Shown here: piece after piece, positions 44,698-56,600 of the stretch
Numbering within the stretch: position 1 is the first letter of the stretch
Layout: each line of letters opens with the position of its first letter
Source of the DNA: Pseudofabraea citricarpa
Lineage: Eukaryota; Ascomycota; Leotiomycetes; Helotiales; Dermateaceae
Direction of reading: 5' to 3'
Assembly (NCBI GenBank): GCA_029641185.1
Contig: JAPWGK010000003.1
Span: 930,001-994,000, forward strand
DNA length: 64,000 bases
The notes under the pieces: model-generated
The model's input: only the letters and a program-made list of their open reading frames with translations
Database searches by the model: none
What the model was told of the DNA's origin: nothing
Program-made: the position numbers and the translations under genes

Positions 44698-44971
44698 CTA
44701 TCCCCCCCCCTAAACAAAGGTTATTTTTCTACTTTTGCCAGGGTCGTGTGGGTAGCTAGCCAGGGTGTTCCTCAAATGAGAATAGCTGCTTTTGTTGCCT
44801 AGAAGGCTCAGACAGGCTCTCGAACCTTCTACGAGCACCCTGGATTTTACACTATACCAAATTCAAGGTAATCTGGCGAGGTAAACCAGGATATTTAACC
44901 ACTCGGAATACGGTTTTCGTAAGGCAGACCCGTAAATTGCAGAAATAACCTTTGTTTAGGGGGGGGGATAG
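44698..44971. mobile_element. 274-bp MITE with 29-bp TIRs and TA target duplication
   Basis: The left end (44698 onward) begins CTAT, then nine C's, TAAACAAAGG and TTATTT. The right end (to 44971) is its exact reverse complement over 29 bp, including the same nine-base homopolymer. Both ends are flanked by TA (44696-44697 and 44972-44973), the signature target-site duplication of Tc1/mariner-superfamily elements. The 274-bp body has no coding capacity and contains a weaker internal inverted match (CAGGGTG/CACCCTG). This makes it a non-autonomous miniature element mobilised in trans. Identity of the inverted repeats suggests recent insertion. I do not recognise the family. Confidence 0.88.
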
Positions 44972-47370
44972 TAGTCCAGCACTTGCAGCTGCCGTAACCA
45001 GACTTCCCAATCCTTGGTGATGTGAAGCTTTTGAGTTTGTTTTTCGTGATGGAATCCTTCCCGCGAAGACTCCGAGACACAGGTAGCTTTCGTCCGTTCT
45101 TGCATCCCTCCCTCTCTCCCAGCAGGTGACTCTGAGGCTATCGATTCCTGGCCGGCGGGACTCTCTGCCTCGTGTCTGGTGTTTGAGCAGCAACAGCAGG
45201 AGGTCCAAGGGGCCTGGGCAAGCAGCGGGTGGCAACTTGACAGGAACGGTCTCGGGGCTTTCACGATGATTCAGATCGGTTTCTAACTTTCGCGCTGAAT
45301 CGTACTTGGGTGATCCTGTTTCTGTGGGGGTAGCCCATGGCGATGGTGTCATGGATCAAGGGCGTCCGGCTCGACAACCAGGGGGGAAAGTGGGAGCGGA
45401 GGCTTTGAAGGATCGCAGAGCAACTCGACTTTGGGATATCGGACAACCGTTGACATCGAGTAAGGTAGACGCCAGTTCCCACCACGCCAGTCCAATTTCC
45501 AACGGCCGCAGCAAACATTGATGGGGGCGAGGGCTCACTAGACCCATCCCGGAGGTGCATTTATCATGAGCGACGAGGGCAGAGGGATAACAAGAGTCTG
45601 CTATGGAGCATTGGGGGGCCCTTGGCTGCCGACGGGACCCTGACGACTGTGGAGGTCAAAGATATGCTGGTGAAACTCATATTTCGATCGGGGCTCCAAC
45701 GGCTACTGTACAGGCTGGCTGCCTCTATAGCCACGGTTGTGGTACCTATAGGGTTCCCTCCCACCGAGCGATGCGCCCTAACAGGCTTTTTGGAGGCTTT
45801 GGTCCCTGAAAAGGGCATGTTGGTGTGTTGATCGGATATACATAGATTGTACGAAGTAACGTGCGATGCCATGTGGGGGAGACGGTCGCAATGAAGACAC
45901 ACGCACAGGACCCATAACCCCAACGGTTGCAGCAGCAAAAAGCAAGCTTCCACTGTAATTTGACCTTCCCTTCCCTTCTCACCGTCAGACGATCTCCGCC
46001 CTCAGGAGCACAATGTCCTTTGTTTGCAGCCGAGTCATGCCCCTCCTCCTCCTCCACGTCCTTCTCCTCCTCACCTCCTCCTAGACTCCTGGCTGGTGCC
46101 GTACGGTAGCCCAGTCTAATTTCTGGCCCCCAAAGAACCTTCTCTCATAATGGATCCTCTGGCAGGACCTTTACGAGGCAGTGAAGCTCCAGTGATCGGC
46201 CGATCAATTTCCGGATCGAGGTACACATCGCCTTCGAGAATCGATCAATGCAGAAATCTCCGAACGTGATCCATCCGCAAGCATCCCTCAATTTGGAGAC
46301 CGCCTTTTGGGGAGTTTGCAGCAATTTCAGCCATCTCGTCGTGCGTGTGTGTGATATGGCGGGCAAGGACAGAGTTCAGCGTCCAAACCTTGCTGGATCT
46401 ATCCGGAGTTGTGATGGCTCGGCTAAGGAGGGCGTTACGAACGGTCGTGGAAGCGAAGGTATATAAGACGAGGTATAGGTAAGCATCAGCAAGGACCAGC
46501 ACCACACGAAGGCCAACCGCGTACAGCGCCAGCTCAACGGCGCGCGCTCAGGCACATGAGCCTGCTACGCGGTGACGGCAGAAAAGAGCCAACAGTGGAA
46601 GGCGTTGGAGGTGGAGTTGTTGGAGAGTTGTGGGCGTTGGAGTTGGAGTTGGAGGTGGTCGGTATAGCACAAACAGGAAGTATAGGACATGAGAAACCTG
46701 ACGACTGTCTGCCTGCCACAGCTCTTGATGCTGCTGCAGTTGAATTGCCAACGACCACTCACTGCCAGGAGAGACACAGCCTATCCTCATCTCCAATCAA
46801 TAGATCGTCGGTATGGGAGGGTGTATGTATGCGTGTGCTCATCATCCGCACCATGGTCCATGATGAGAATTTGGATCTCATCTGGCAGATCCTTGGCTAA
46901 CCCTGAAGTTAAATAGCATATAATTGTTCTGATAACCACACCGGAGATGGGGAGGAGTCGGCCAATATTGCTGCGCCGGCGGACCCCTACCGAGCGATGC
47001 CAGCGCAGCCTGTTTGGGCAATATTCACGAAGTATTGGTGATAGGCGTCCTGTGCGACGGCAACCATGGTGCTGGATCTTCTTCAGAGAGAGTGTGTGTG
47101 TACAGGAGTAGGAGTACTGTAGCAGCAGGTCGAGTTGGGTGGTGTGCGAGTAATTTGCACCTGCGAGTCTGCAACTACTGCACAGTACTGGCTGCAGCTT
47201 TTCCCGGATGATCGACCCCGGCTGCTAAATGTTTCCTGTTTCTCAACATCCTTGCTGAGCATCAGAGATCCAATATCTGCAGATGCAGCACAGCCAACCA
47301 GCAGCAGCAGCATCTTCCAGACTTTCCGGTGCCTCAGTCGCAGCCAACCACCACCGGACCACACCACAGC

Positions 47371-47395
47371 ACTGCACTGCACTGCACTGCACTGC
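47371..47395 (+). repeat. (ACTGC)5 pentanucleotide repeat
   Basis: Five perfect ACTGC units, followed 35 bp later by GTAC-rich palindromes. Confidence 0.8.
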
Positions 47396-50300
47396 ATCTG
47401 CACCCTTTTGGCACCAACCCAGAATACCGACGTACTGTACGGTACGGTATGGCTTGTACAGTACAGTACTGCACAGTAGGTGCCCACGGCCAATCTTCTG
47501 GTCTCCTGAATGCTCTACGGTATCCTACCCTGTCTCCTGTTTCCTGGACCATCACCCGTCACCCGTCAGTCATGGCTTACGAGATGTCCCAGGTTGCCCC
47601 CTCCCCCCCGAGCCTAAAGTCACTCCGTGTGCTGCCAGCATTGTGAGCAATCTGCTTGTTCGCGGGAGGGGCCAAAGATGCATGGTCAATCGTCGCGACA
47701 AAATGACAGAATCATCTCACGCCTGCGTCAACAATGGCCTTGTTCTGTACAAATCTCGGGCGAGTGACAGGTAATTTGGACGGCGTGGCCTGCTGCTGGT
47801 CGTGGGAGAGATGCGTGAAGCCGCGGGGGACGCATGGCGAGGAAAAGCATGGACTCATGGAGGAGGCACACGACAAGGGTCCTCCACCATGTGGCATGCT
47901 TTGAGGATCTTCCTTGCCAACTTCCGGACCGACAAGCAGTGAGATCAGGGATGATGGGAATAACCTCCAGGGTCTGGAGATCAGCCTAGCTTGCCTGCGC
48001 CCCCCCAGCCCAATCATTCTTCGGCGATGGTGGATGAATGGTCGATGACGATGTCTATCGCGAGAGCTGACCTCCAGCAGCCTACCAGATGGCCCTGATG
48101 CCCTGATGACGGCGATTCCAGAAGGAATCAGGCTTCTTGATCCTCCCGCCCAGAGAGAGCGTCTTGGTTGCGATCGACATCAATTCATCCTTCCCCATGG
48201 GTCAATACAACGCCCGTCGTGAACCGGCCAATGTCTTCAATTAATTACCACTGCCGATATTTCACGACTTCGCAAATACTTCGGTGTCTTGCACAGAAGG
48301 ACGGTAGACCAGAGATCCTGCAGACCTGCATCATCCCCAATTCGCAACCGCTTCAATGGCAAGGCCGCAACCAAGTCAGGCGGCCTGCAGAGGACAAGCT
48401 GCACACTCATCCACCCTCACGTGGAGTTCTCGTTGTCGCTGCAGCCTATGCGAGCACCAAGAGTGAACACATGTGCCACCTCCCATCTGTACGGGACCGT
48501 GATCGGGAGTTTTGTTATTACGGTGTGCGGAGCAATCCCTAATCGGCCTCAAATCCAAGCGGGAAGTGAGTTCCCGTGAACAGATTCGTACGTTCGGACG
48601 GATCGACCTTGGTCCCCAAAGGCATTGGGGGCCGTCGGCATTGATCTGGGTGATGTGACTGTGATGGTAATGGCACTGTGTCCACTGCCCACAGCATTGA
48701 CGGCTTCATCATTGTGAATCGTGCAGTGCTTCAGCTCCATGATCTCTCTAAGCGACGCCTTGTGATCACCCCTTCCCGCGGGCAGAGCATAACTCTATGC
48801 CTGGGGATGATTTGGGCCAACCACAAGCACAAGTTCACAACCACTAGCACCACTGACCACCACCACCAACAACAACCACCCACCGCCATCACAACTCCCA
48901 TGCTCTCTGGGCGATGGCGCTACAGCCATCTGGTATGAATCTGGTACAACGACTACGACGAGTCCTTGGTGCCATGCCATTACCGAGTACTGATTGATGG
49001 ATTCATTCGGTTCCTTATTCGCGAGGGCGAAATCTCGTCATGGCAATTTGCTACGCAAGCTGCGTCAGAACCCCTGATGAGATGAGCGCCGTCGGCATCG
49101 GCATGTCGTCGAGATGTGAACCGCCTGAAGTCGTAGTTTCAACCCTTCAAACTCCAGGTCAGATCCAGGACGATCATCCGATATCCTTATTCTTAAGCAA
49201 TTTCTATTTTCGAAGCACAATCTCACACTGGGAACGGTGTCGTGAGAGGTACTGTAGATCACAGCCTAACAGGACCTTAGGCGGACCCGAGCTGTAACAG
49301 CACAGGAGTTTAGGACGGTTACTGGATGGTGTGCACATGGCAGCCGCTGCGATCCCGAGGTGTGGTTCATGATGGCTTTGGACGTTCTCCCGTGCGCCAA
49401 CAAGCCAACAATCAAGCCAACGAGCCAGCGTCGCAACAGGACTTTTCCATGGTCTGTGAGTGGCTACCGTCTAGTCAGTCAGGATCGTCAACCAGAGCCC
49501 TGGCCGGTTCTTGCACACCTGTCAAATGCTGAGATCTGCATTACCCGAGGTCAGAGATCATCATGGCGCGCACGCTAAGGCAGGGTATGCTGACATGGCC
49601 GATGAACTCCAGGGGATGCTGATTCGAGTGGACCACCCATGCTAGTCCTCCGATGAGCCCAAGGATCATACAGCCGACGAGACCATCAAAGTGTAAGCGA
49701 TGTCACGGTCGTGCGGTGAGGGAAAACGGTTAGGTAAGGCTGGGGAGGAGAAGGAGGAGGAGCCAGCGGCCATCCAGATTAATTGCGAAAGCAGGGAGCT
49801 GGCCCCAAGTCACAGTGCAGACACGCGCCAGCCCTCCCTTGTTGGGAGGACGTCAGGACTTAGGAAGTGAGCCTCTCCATCCATAATCTCCCACCGGATT
49901 CCTGCTCCCCTCGAGTCGAGGAGAGTAGCTGGCCGGAAGAGGCATTGATGAGGCATACCTAATCCTCCCACACAAAGGGGGAGAGGCAGTTGGGAGGTCT
50001 AGGCAAATTGATTGACAGTGCAACAACGTGCCGTCGAGCAGCATCCCGCATCCCTTGCGCCGGGTCACTCCAACGGTTGAAGATGATCAACAACAGCATG
50101 GACACACGGGCCGTAAAAGCAAAAAAGCGTGGTTGACATGTTCCCAAGTGCAGCCGCCGCCAGGAAAAGTGGAAATTGTATCGTCTGGCAGCATTCTAGT
50201 CTTTCTAGAGTCTCTCTAGACTGGTGCTAGAGGCCGTCGTACTCGCACCACGACCACACATTTCATCGCTTGCTCTGAAGGATCTACAATGCTAAATGCA

Positions 50301-50960
50301 CCTACGGCAGTACTTTCCTGACGAATCCCCCTTACCAACGTTTCCACGCCGGGTCTATCTATTTAGCTTTTCTGCTTGCTCATGTTCTGAACTTCTGAAG
50401 ATGCGGTCGACTGAGGCCAAAGGAAGGCCAAGCCAAGCTGGGTGAAGCAGATGGCTTCGGTGCTGCTACGGACATGCGTGTCCTCCGGAGTCAACAGTAG
50501 TACTGATGTACTGCGTGGAGGATGAAACAGATACAAAGACCCAGAGGTGTCCACCTGCAGTGTGTCCAGTGACTAACTCCTGAGCCGCCCACCGCCGCCC
50601 TCTCGCCCTCGCGCCCAGCGTCTAACAGCAAGAGCACAATTTTGCATTGCAGCATTGGAGTGCTGGAGCACCATCGCCCCGTATCCCTGCGTCATATCAC
50701 ACAGCCCCTGCTCATATCACGGCCTCAGACCGTCGAAGCGAGCAACGGTACACATGCCATGCCCATCGCGGCGATCCCTTACCGAGCAAGGCAGCATGGC
50801 GAAGGATTTGCCGCCTTTCCAGAAAACCGTCCAATATACCCCAAACAACAATCTTATCGTCCCAAGTGCTTTGGGTGCCCGTGTCACGGATCGAGCAGTA
50901 GGTGTAGCAAGTACGCGAACAGACTACTGACCGGCACCTATTCTCGTCCCAAGTCAACGT

Positions 50961-50987
50961 ATGCTGCTGCTGCTGCTGCTGCTGCTC
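50961..50987 (+). repeat. (TGC)n trinucleotide microsatellite
   Basis: Eight to nine TGC/CTG units; it produces poly-Gln or poly-Ala frames that are artefacts. Confidence 0.85.
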
Positions 50988-52239
50988 AGTGCTCACAGCG
51001 AAGAGATGATGCTATAGGCACGTCTGTACGGGCTAGCATACATGAGAGTCAGAGGCAGAAACAGAAACAGAAACAGAGACATGTAAGCCAGTAGTGAGTT
51101 GCAGTGTTACGCAGTGGCAGTAACAGTACCAACGCCGTGGCGGACTGGCTGCCGTATCACAGCGCTGGAGGCTTGAGGAACCGGGCCCCACCGGAAAATT
51201 CTGGCTCGTAGCTTCGTACTCGCCGAAGCGAGAGGACCAACTCCAACTGCAAACTGCCTGACTCCTGTTGCTGCTGACTTACTCGAGTGACGGCCGTACA
51301 GTACGATACAGGAGCAGCAGCAAGGTACAGAAGCAGTGTGGGAGCAGAGCAGAGCATACATAGCATGGCATAGCATAGCAGTCGCTGCGCTGTGCCTGCG
51401 CCCACCCACTGTCCACCGTCTGCCCTCACCACCACGACCACAACCACAACCACCACCACACCACCAACCACAACAACAAAATAACATTAAGAATCCTGAG
51501 CAACTCTCCTCCGTCCACCCTCGCCATCCTGGCCTCATCCACGGGGCCTCTTTTACACTTTTGCCAGCAGATCCTGCCTTGGCCGCTGGTGCATCATTGC
51601 TTCCGTCACCCTCGTCTCATGTGCTCCCTGCCTGCTTGTCACGATCCTAGCCCAAACATCTCTGCGGTGACAGGCAGGGAGCCCCTCCAAAAGCTGAGAT
51701 CCACGGTGGCTTGAAAAGGATATACTCCGATGCAGGCCCGCATTAGAACAACCATCCTGCCCCCCAGCGCCGATGCTAAGTCGTGCTAGCGAGCGCAGTG
51801 CCCTCCAGTGCGGGTGCATAACGAAAGCAACGGTCTGACAGGGTTCGAGGATCCCTGGAGAGAGTCTACCTGGCAGTCTGGCAACCGGGGCCTCTGAGAG
51901 CCCTCTGCTGGCCCTGTCCATCCGTTTTGAGCACATCTACCGGTCGGCCTAGCAGCATCACGGCGATTGCCAGTCTCAAGGACTCAAGCCAATACTCGAC
52001 GACCTGCTCCGCATCCTCCCATGCCAGGCCCTGTCCTTGCTATGCCATCCCATCCCCCATCGCTTTATTATGGCTGATATGCCAGCTCTGGGGCATCCCA
52101 AGTCACAGTCCCAAGTTGACCCACCCCAATTTGTGACAGCACTGTGACTTTGGCAGCTACCAGGGTCCATCGGTGGATTTACGCCTGATCGCCCTCTGAG
52201 CAGTGGTGTTCGGGAGATCTCTTAAATATCATCGATCCC

Positions 52240-52435
52240 TCACCCTCCTCTCACGCCTGGTATTCGCAGGCGCATCCAACTCCAAAGAAACAAAAGGTCG
52301 ATTTGCAACTTAGTAATCTAATCAGTCTCGCAACTTCAGCTCTTCCATCAAACAACCGTCCCAAACATCAAGTCACCGATCTCCTCCAAGATATCGGCAT
52401 TATCACTCACCTTCCCGACACCTACCCGTCCGATT
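52240..52435 (+). promoter_or_regulatory. Core promoter and 5' leader of the MtfA-like gene
   Basis: A TTAAATATC element around 52,222-52,230 could serve as TATA box. From it to the ATG at 52,436 the leader is C/A-rich, pyrimidine-rich and free of ATG codons, as expected of a well-translated fungal mRNA. Confidence 0.4.
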
Positions 52436-53630
52436 ATGAACCTCTCCAGTCTGGTTCACGCCGGTAGACATCAAGTAGAACAGCAACAGCAACATTTCTC
52501 TGCTTCATACGCACAACCCAGACAACAACAGCAAGTCATGGCTTCATCACTGGTTTCAAACCCTTACACCGCTCAACCCATGGCCCAGAACCCTCAATAT
52601 GCCTATGTCAACGCTCCTCAGCCGCCTCCATCCCCGCCAGTAGACGAGGCAACCAAGTGCTCTCTCCCATCCATATCGAGCCTCTTGGGAATGGCCGATG
52701 CAGGAAGCCCTCAAGAACAGTCTCAACAACCTCAGCAAGGTTGGTGATCTACATGATAATTCTAATTCGCTTGAAACTTACCAGTCACAGCACAACCGCA
52801 ACAGCAGCAGCAACAAGCACAGCAGCAACAATCCAAGACTGAGTATCGACCAAGTTCCGGTCACCAGTATGGCCCATCACCATCAATGAGCACTCGAAAC
52901 GCTCTTCCACCTACCCCACCGATGCAGTCTGACTCTGGCTTCGATGGTCGTCAACAATCACCTGGTGCGCAGTCGCAGTACTCAGTTGTCTCTGCTCCTT
53001 CCGGGTACTACTTTGGTCCAGGATCAGTATCTGCGATCAACAATGTCGAGCCGCATTCCCAACGTCAACATGTTCCTGCTGTTCCAAGAAGAGTAAACTC
53101 AATGCCAGCAAACACCATGCCATACGCACAGTCGCCTTTCAATGGCTCTCAATACACTGTTAGCCCCGGCCAGCAATCCATGAGCTCTTACTACCCAAGC
53201 CCGATGCAAGCAACTCCACCACCACAGATCTCTGGTCTATACTACCAAAGACCTCTTCCTCAAGTAAGATTGCCCGTTCGTCAATTGGAGTTCGTCCACT
53301 AACAAGCAATAGCAATTTCCTCCGTCAATGATGCCAGTTTCTGTCACTCTAACACCTTCGTCTGGTGCTAACCCATGGCAACATCATCACTACATTTCTC
53401 CATCATCGGCAGCATCATTCCCGCAATCTCAGGATCGGTACATCTGCCAGACCTGTAACAAGGCTTTCTCCAGACCCAGCAGTCTGAGAATTCACAGCCA
53501 CAGCCACACTGGCGAGAAGCCATTCAAGTGTCCTCATCAAGGATGTGGCAAAGCTTTCAGCGTCCGCAGTAACATGAAGCGACACGAAAGAGGTTGCCAC
53601 AGCTACGAGGGCAACTCGGGCATGCTCTAA
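52436..53630 (+). CDS. mtfA: MtfA-like C2H2 zinc-finger transcription factor
   Basis: Exons 52436-52739, 52785-53263 and 53313-53630 give 366 aa. The N-terminus MNLSSLV, the block PPSPPVDEATKCSLPSISSLLGMAD, a Gln-rich stretch, LPPTPPMQSDSGFDGRQ, YYQRPLPQ|QFPPSMMPVS and ANPWQHHHYISPSS match the layout of MtfA. The C-terminus has two C2H2 fingers, RYICQTCNKAFSRPSSLRIH and CPHQGCGKAFSVRSNMKRH. In Aspergillus MtfA controls secondary metabolism, development and virulence-linked traits. Intron 1 (45 nt) ends at either of two AGs six bases apart (NAGNNNNAG), so isoforms with or without two residues are possible. Intron 2 is 49 nt with CACTAAC. FlbC-like identity is an alternative, but the N-terminal blocks favour MtfA. 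Confidence 0.82.
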
Positions 53631-56600
53631 ACAATACTCGACAGCGAACCAAAATCAACGGCATTTTGAAAGGAAATCCTTAATGTATAAAGTACTTTAC
53701 GTCTGCTTCTTGTCTTGTCTCGTTTATACAGTGGCCACCTGTTCGTCTTATTTATGTTTCATCCGGGTGGTTCTTACCGATACCCCATCTGATTTTTCTT
53801 GTTCCCTTCTAATGTCGATTTCGAACTGGAGAGGTTTTCTGGCGTTTAGTTCTTTGGGGGCAAATAATGTATTGGGATATTCTCCTGGTGTTCTTGGGCG
53901 GCGAGGCGATGGTTTTCTGTTGCTTTTTTCGCGAGGCTGGTGTTTCAAAGCATTTACACCCGGCGTTCTATTTAATGTTATGGTATGCGGCAGTCCTCTC
54001 TGATTTGCATCTCGGATGTATCAAGAGCGACGAGCAAAGGAAGCAAAATGGATCAGGGATGAGGAAGGGGGGTGTAAAAAGCATACGCAAATCTGACGAT
54101 GCTGGACCATCATCACCAACAATGATTCTCTTCTCGAGAAGACGATATCGGTAGATGTGGTTGAGGAGGAGGCAAGAAAGAGGGAGAAAGAGTGACAGTA
54201 CCGAAACTTTAGTGGTCTGTAGTGTAAAGTAATTAGAATCCAAAAGAAAGAATTAAAGTAAAAACATACAAACAAGCCAATCTCTTCGTGGGTGCCTTTT
54301 CGTGGGTGACCAAGTTGCTTGACCTTGGAACCTTACCAGAGAGATTTGCAAATACCCTCGTTTTCACTTTCAATGTGCCTTTTCCTTTCCGTTCCTTCCA
54401 TCTCATGCCAGCTACCCGGAAATCGCCACCACTTTTCTCCGCGTTATATTCAATCAAATATCCATCCAAAGCGGGTATCAAGTTATTTATTATACATATT
54501 ATGAGTTGTATGGTAGATGAGATTGCATTGGCATGGCATGACATGACACGACATAGGATCTATGCGAAGAGATAGTCCAGCAGAGAGACACCCGCAACGT
54601 AGCCCTACCAAACGAAACAAGAATTCCTTATTTCTGACGAGCAGAAATAAAAGCCGGCAGGCCAGGACAGGACAGGAGAGAGGACGGGTGTACCTTAGAC
54701 TAGTTTCCCCTACGGGATCCCAGATGCAAGCTCGTTCTAGAAGATGCACCAGGACGTTCTGTCTGCTTGCGTACAAGGAGCCCCCCTCCCGCTCCCCATT
54801 GCAAATTTCATGATATGATGTGTTTTCTTTTGGGGATCTCCTGTGCCTGAAGCCCCCCCCTCTTCTCTGCGAGATATTGAATCCCTCATCCCGGCCTTAC
54901 CGCGCGTCTACTCCTGCTCTTATTTCGGGTTGTGGCTTTCTGTTGTTGTTTGGCGTTTTCTGCTATGATATAGGCTCTGCTATCATATCATATGATTTGC
55001 GCAGCTTGTAATATCCGGCTTCTGGTCGCTAGCCACGTAAGCTCATGGGTTTTGTTTGCTGCTTTGCTTGGTGGCCGCTTAATGTTATGATTAGGGATTC
55101 ATGCTAATGGAATGGATCTGGTTCTTGCCTCAGGCTTGCACTTTGTGCTTGTGCTTGTGCTTTTGCTCGGAACACGGTGGTCGGTGCTGGTGCACGGCTC
55201 GGGTACGGGAGGAGATGTGTGTTTGTGTGTGTGTGCTCGGTTAAATTCCTTTCATCTTTCCCAGAGAGAGATGAATGAATGAAACGGAAACGGAAGCTTA
55301 ACAGGTTTGCTATCGGCTTAGGTGTGTGTGCTATGATAAGGGGAGGGAAAGTTTTGTTATTGAAGGAGGAGGAGGATCTGAGGTGATCTTTTTCTTCTTT
55401 CTCGATTTAAGGCTGTTTCTGAGACGGCTGGGTTTGGAGCTCGGGTCGGCTACTTCTCGAGAGATAACCATAAGATTTTCGGTTTGATGATTCTCGGAAA
55501 ATCCCCCATGGCAAGTATAGATTTCTTGAAGAATTGATCTGTCGGCTCTCCTCTTTCGTGAAACATGAACCCGTGCTGGATACCTTGCCCTGTTCATCTC
55601 TCCACTCATACCGCATTCGTCTTGTTGGTGCTCCTTGTCCTCGCCTTCGTCGTTGTGTCATGAGATCAGATGACATGCTGCTACTGTATGCATATAGCAT
55701 GAGACAACGCAATACAATACAATACAGCACAAAGCCGAGAGAGGGTGAATCAGAAACCACGAACTCTCGTCTAGTAGCGGGATGCAGTAGTGTGGGTGCT
55801 CAGATGACGATGAAACGATGACAGGTCCCGAAATACAGTTAGTTGACTTCGGCACTCTAAAATTCTAAATGCTCACTGAGGCAGAAGGAGAGAGGAGAAG
55901 AAGAAAAACCGGCGGACCGTGTAACGCCAAAACAAAACTCAAGCACACACATCCTTTGTTTCCCCCATCGCCTCCGTCTCCATCTCCTTCTTCTAGCCCG
56001 GCAGAGAACAAGCATCGTCATGCAGCGGAACCGAGCGAGCATGCGAAACATCGACATGCCAACTTGGAGATGCTGGTGGTTTGAGGCTCGCTTCACTTCA
56101 TCTTTTCCTGACTTCAGACTTCAGACTCCAGACTTCAGACTTCACCCTTCAGACCTTTTAAACTCCGAACAGCCAAGCCAAAGGTTAAACATGCTGATCG
56201 ACATGCCATCCCAATACCTGCTACGCTGCTCCCCGTATCATGTTTGATATGCAATAGACCCCCCAACACCCCCAAAATTCGGATGCGTCGATCCGTTCTG
56301 ACGATGTCATGCAGGGTCTTTCTTGGGGCGAGGGGAGGGTTTGCCTGAGGCCCATGCGTCTTCTGGGGTTGCGGTCACTGTTACCTGTGGTTGCTATGGC
56401 TGGAGTACATGTACATGTGCAGGGCTTGAGTGTCGGTGTCGGCGTTGGGGTTGGGAAGGGTCTTGCTGGTTGCGGGTTTCTGATCTGGTTTCGAACTTGG
56501 GATTGAGGCGTTCTTGGTTCTTGAGTCTTGTGCCTTGCGCCTTGCGTCTTTGCCTTCTCTGCTCGCCTGCAGGGAATTGGTTGCTTTGATGGCTATGCGT

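Larger units (their letters stand above)
44974..52239. other. Gene-free region upstream of the MtfA-like gene
   Basis: 7.3 kb without any convincing gene. It contains short tandem repeats (around 46,030-46,080, 47,371 and 50,961), several TACTGTAC/GTACAGTA motifs (45,704; 47,432; 47,461; 51,297) and purine/pyrimidine tracts. Frames up to 166 codons have low-complexity or frame-shadow composition. Together with the DNA to its left it makes a gene desert of more than 13 kb ahead of a regulator gene, so long-range promoter, long 5'UTR or non-coding RNA are possible. Confidence 0.45.

Noticed and set aside
51835..51870. GGTTCGAGGATCC resembling a tRNA B box
   Set aside because: One base too long for a B box, T-stem does not close, and no A box or acceptor stem lies at the right distance.
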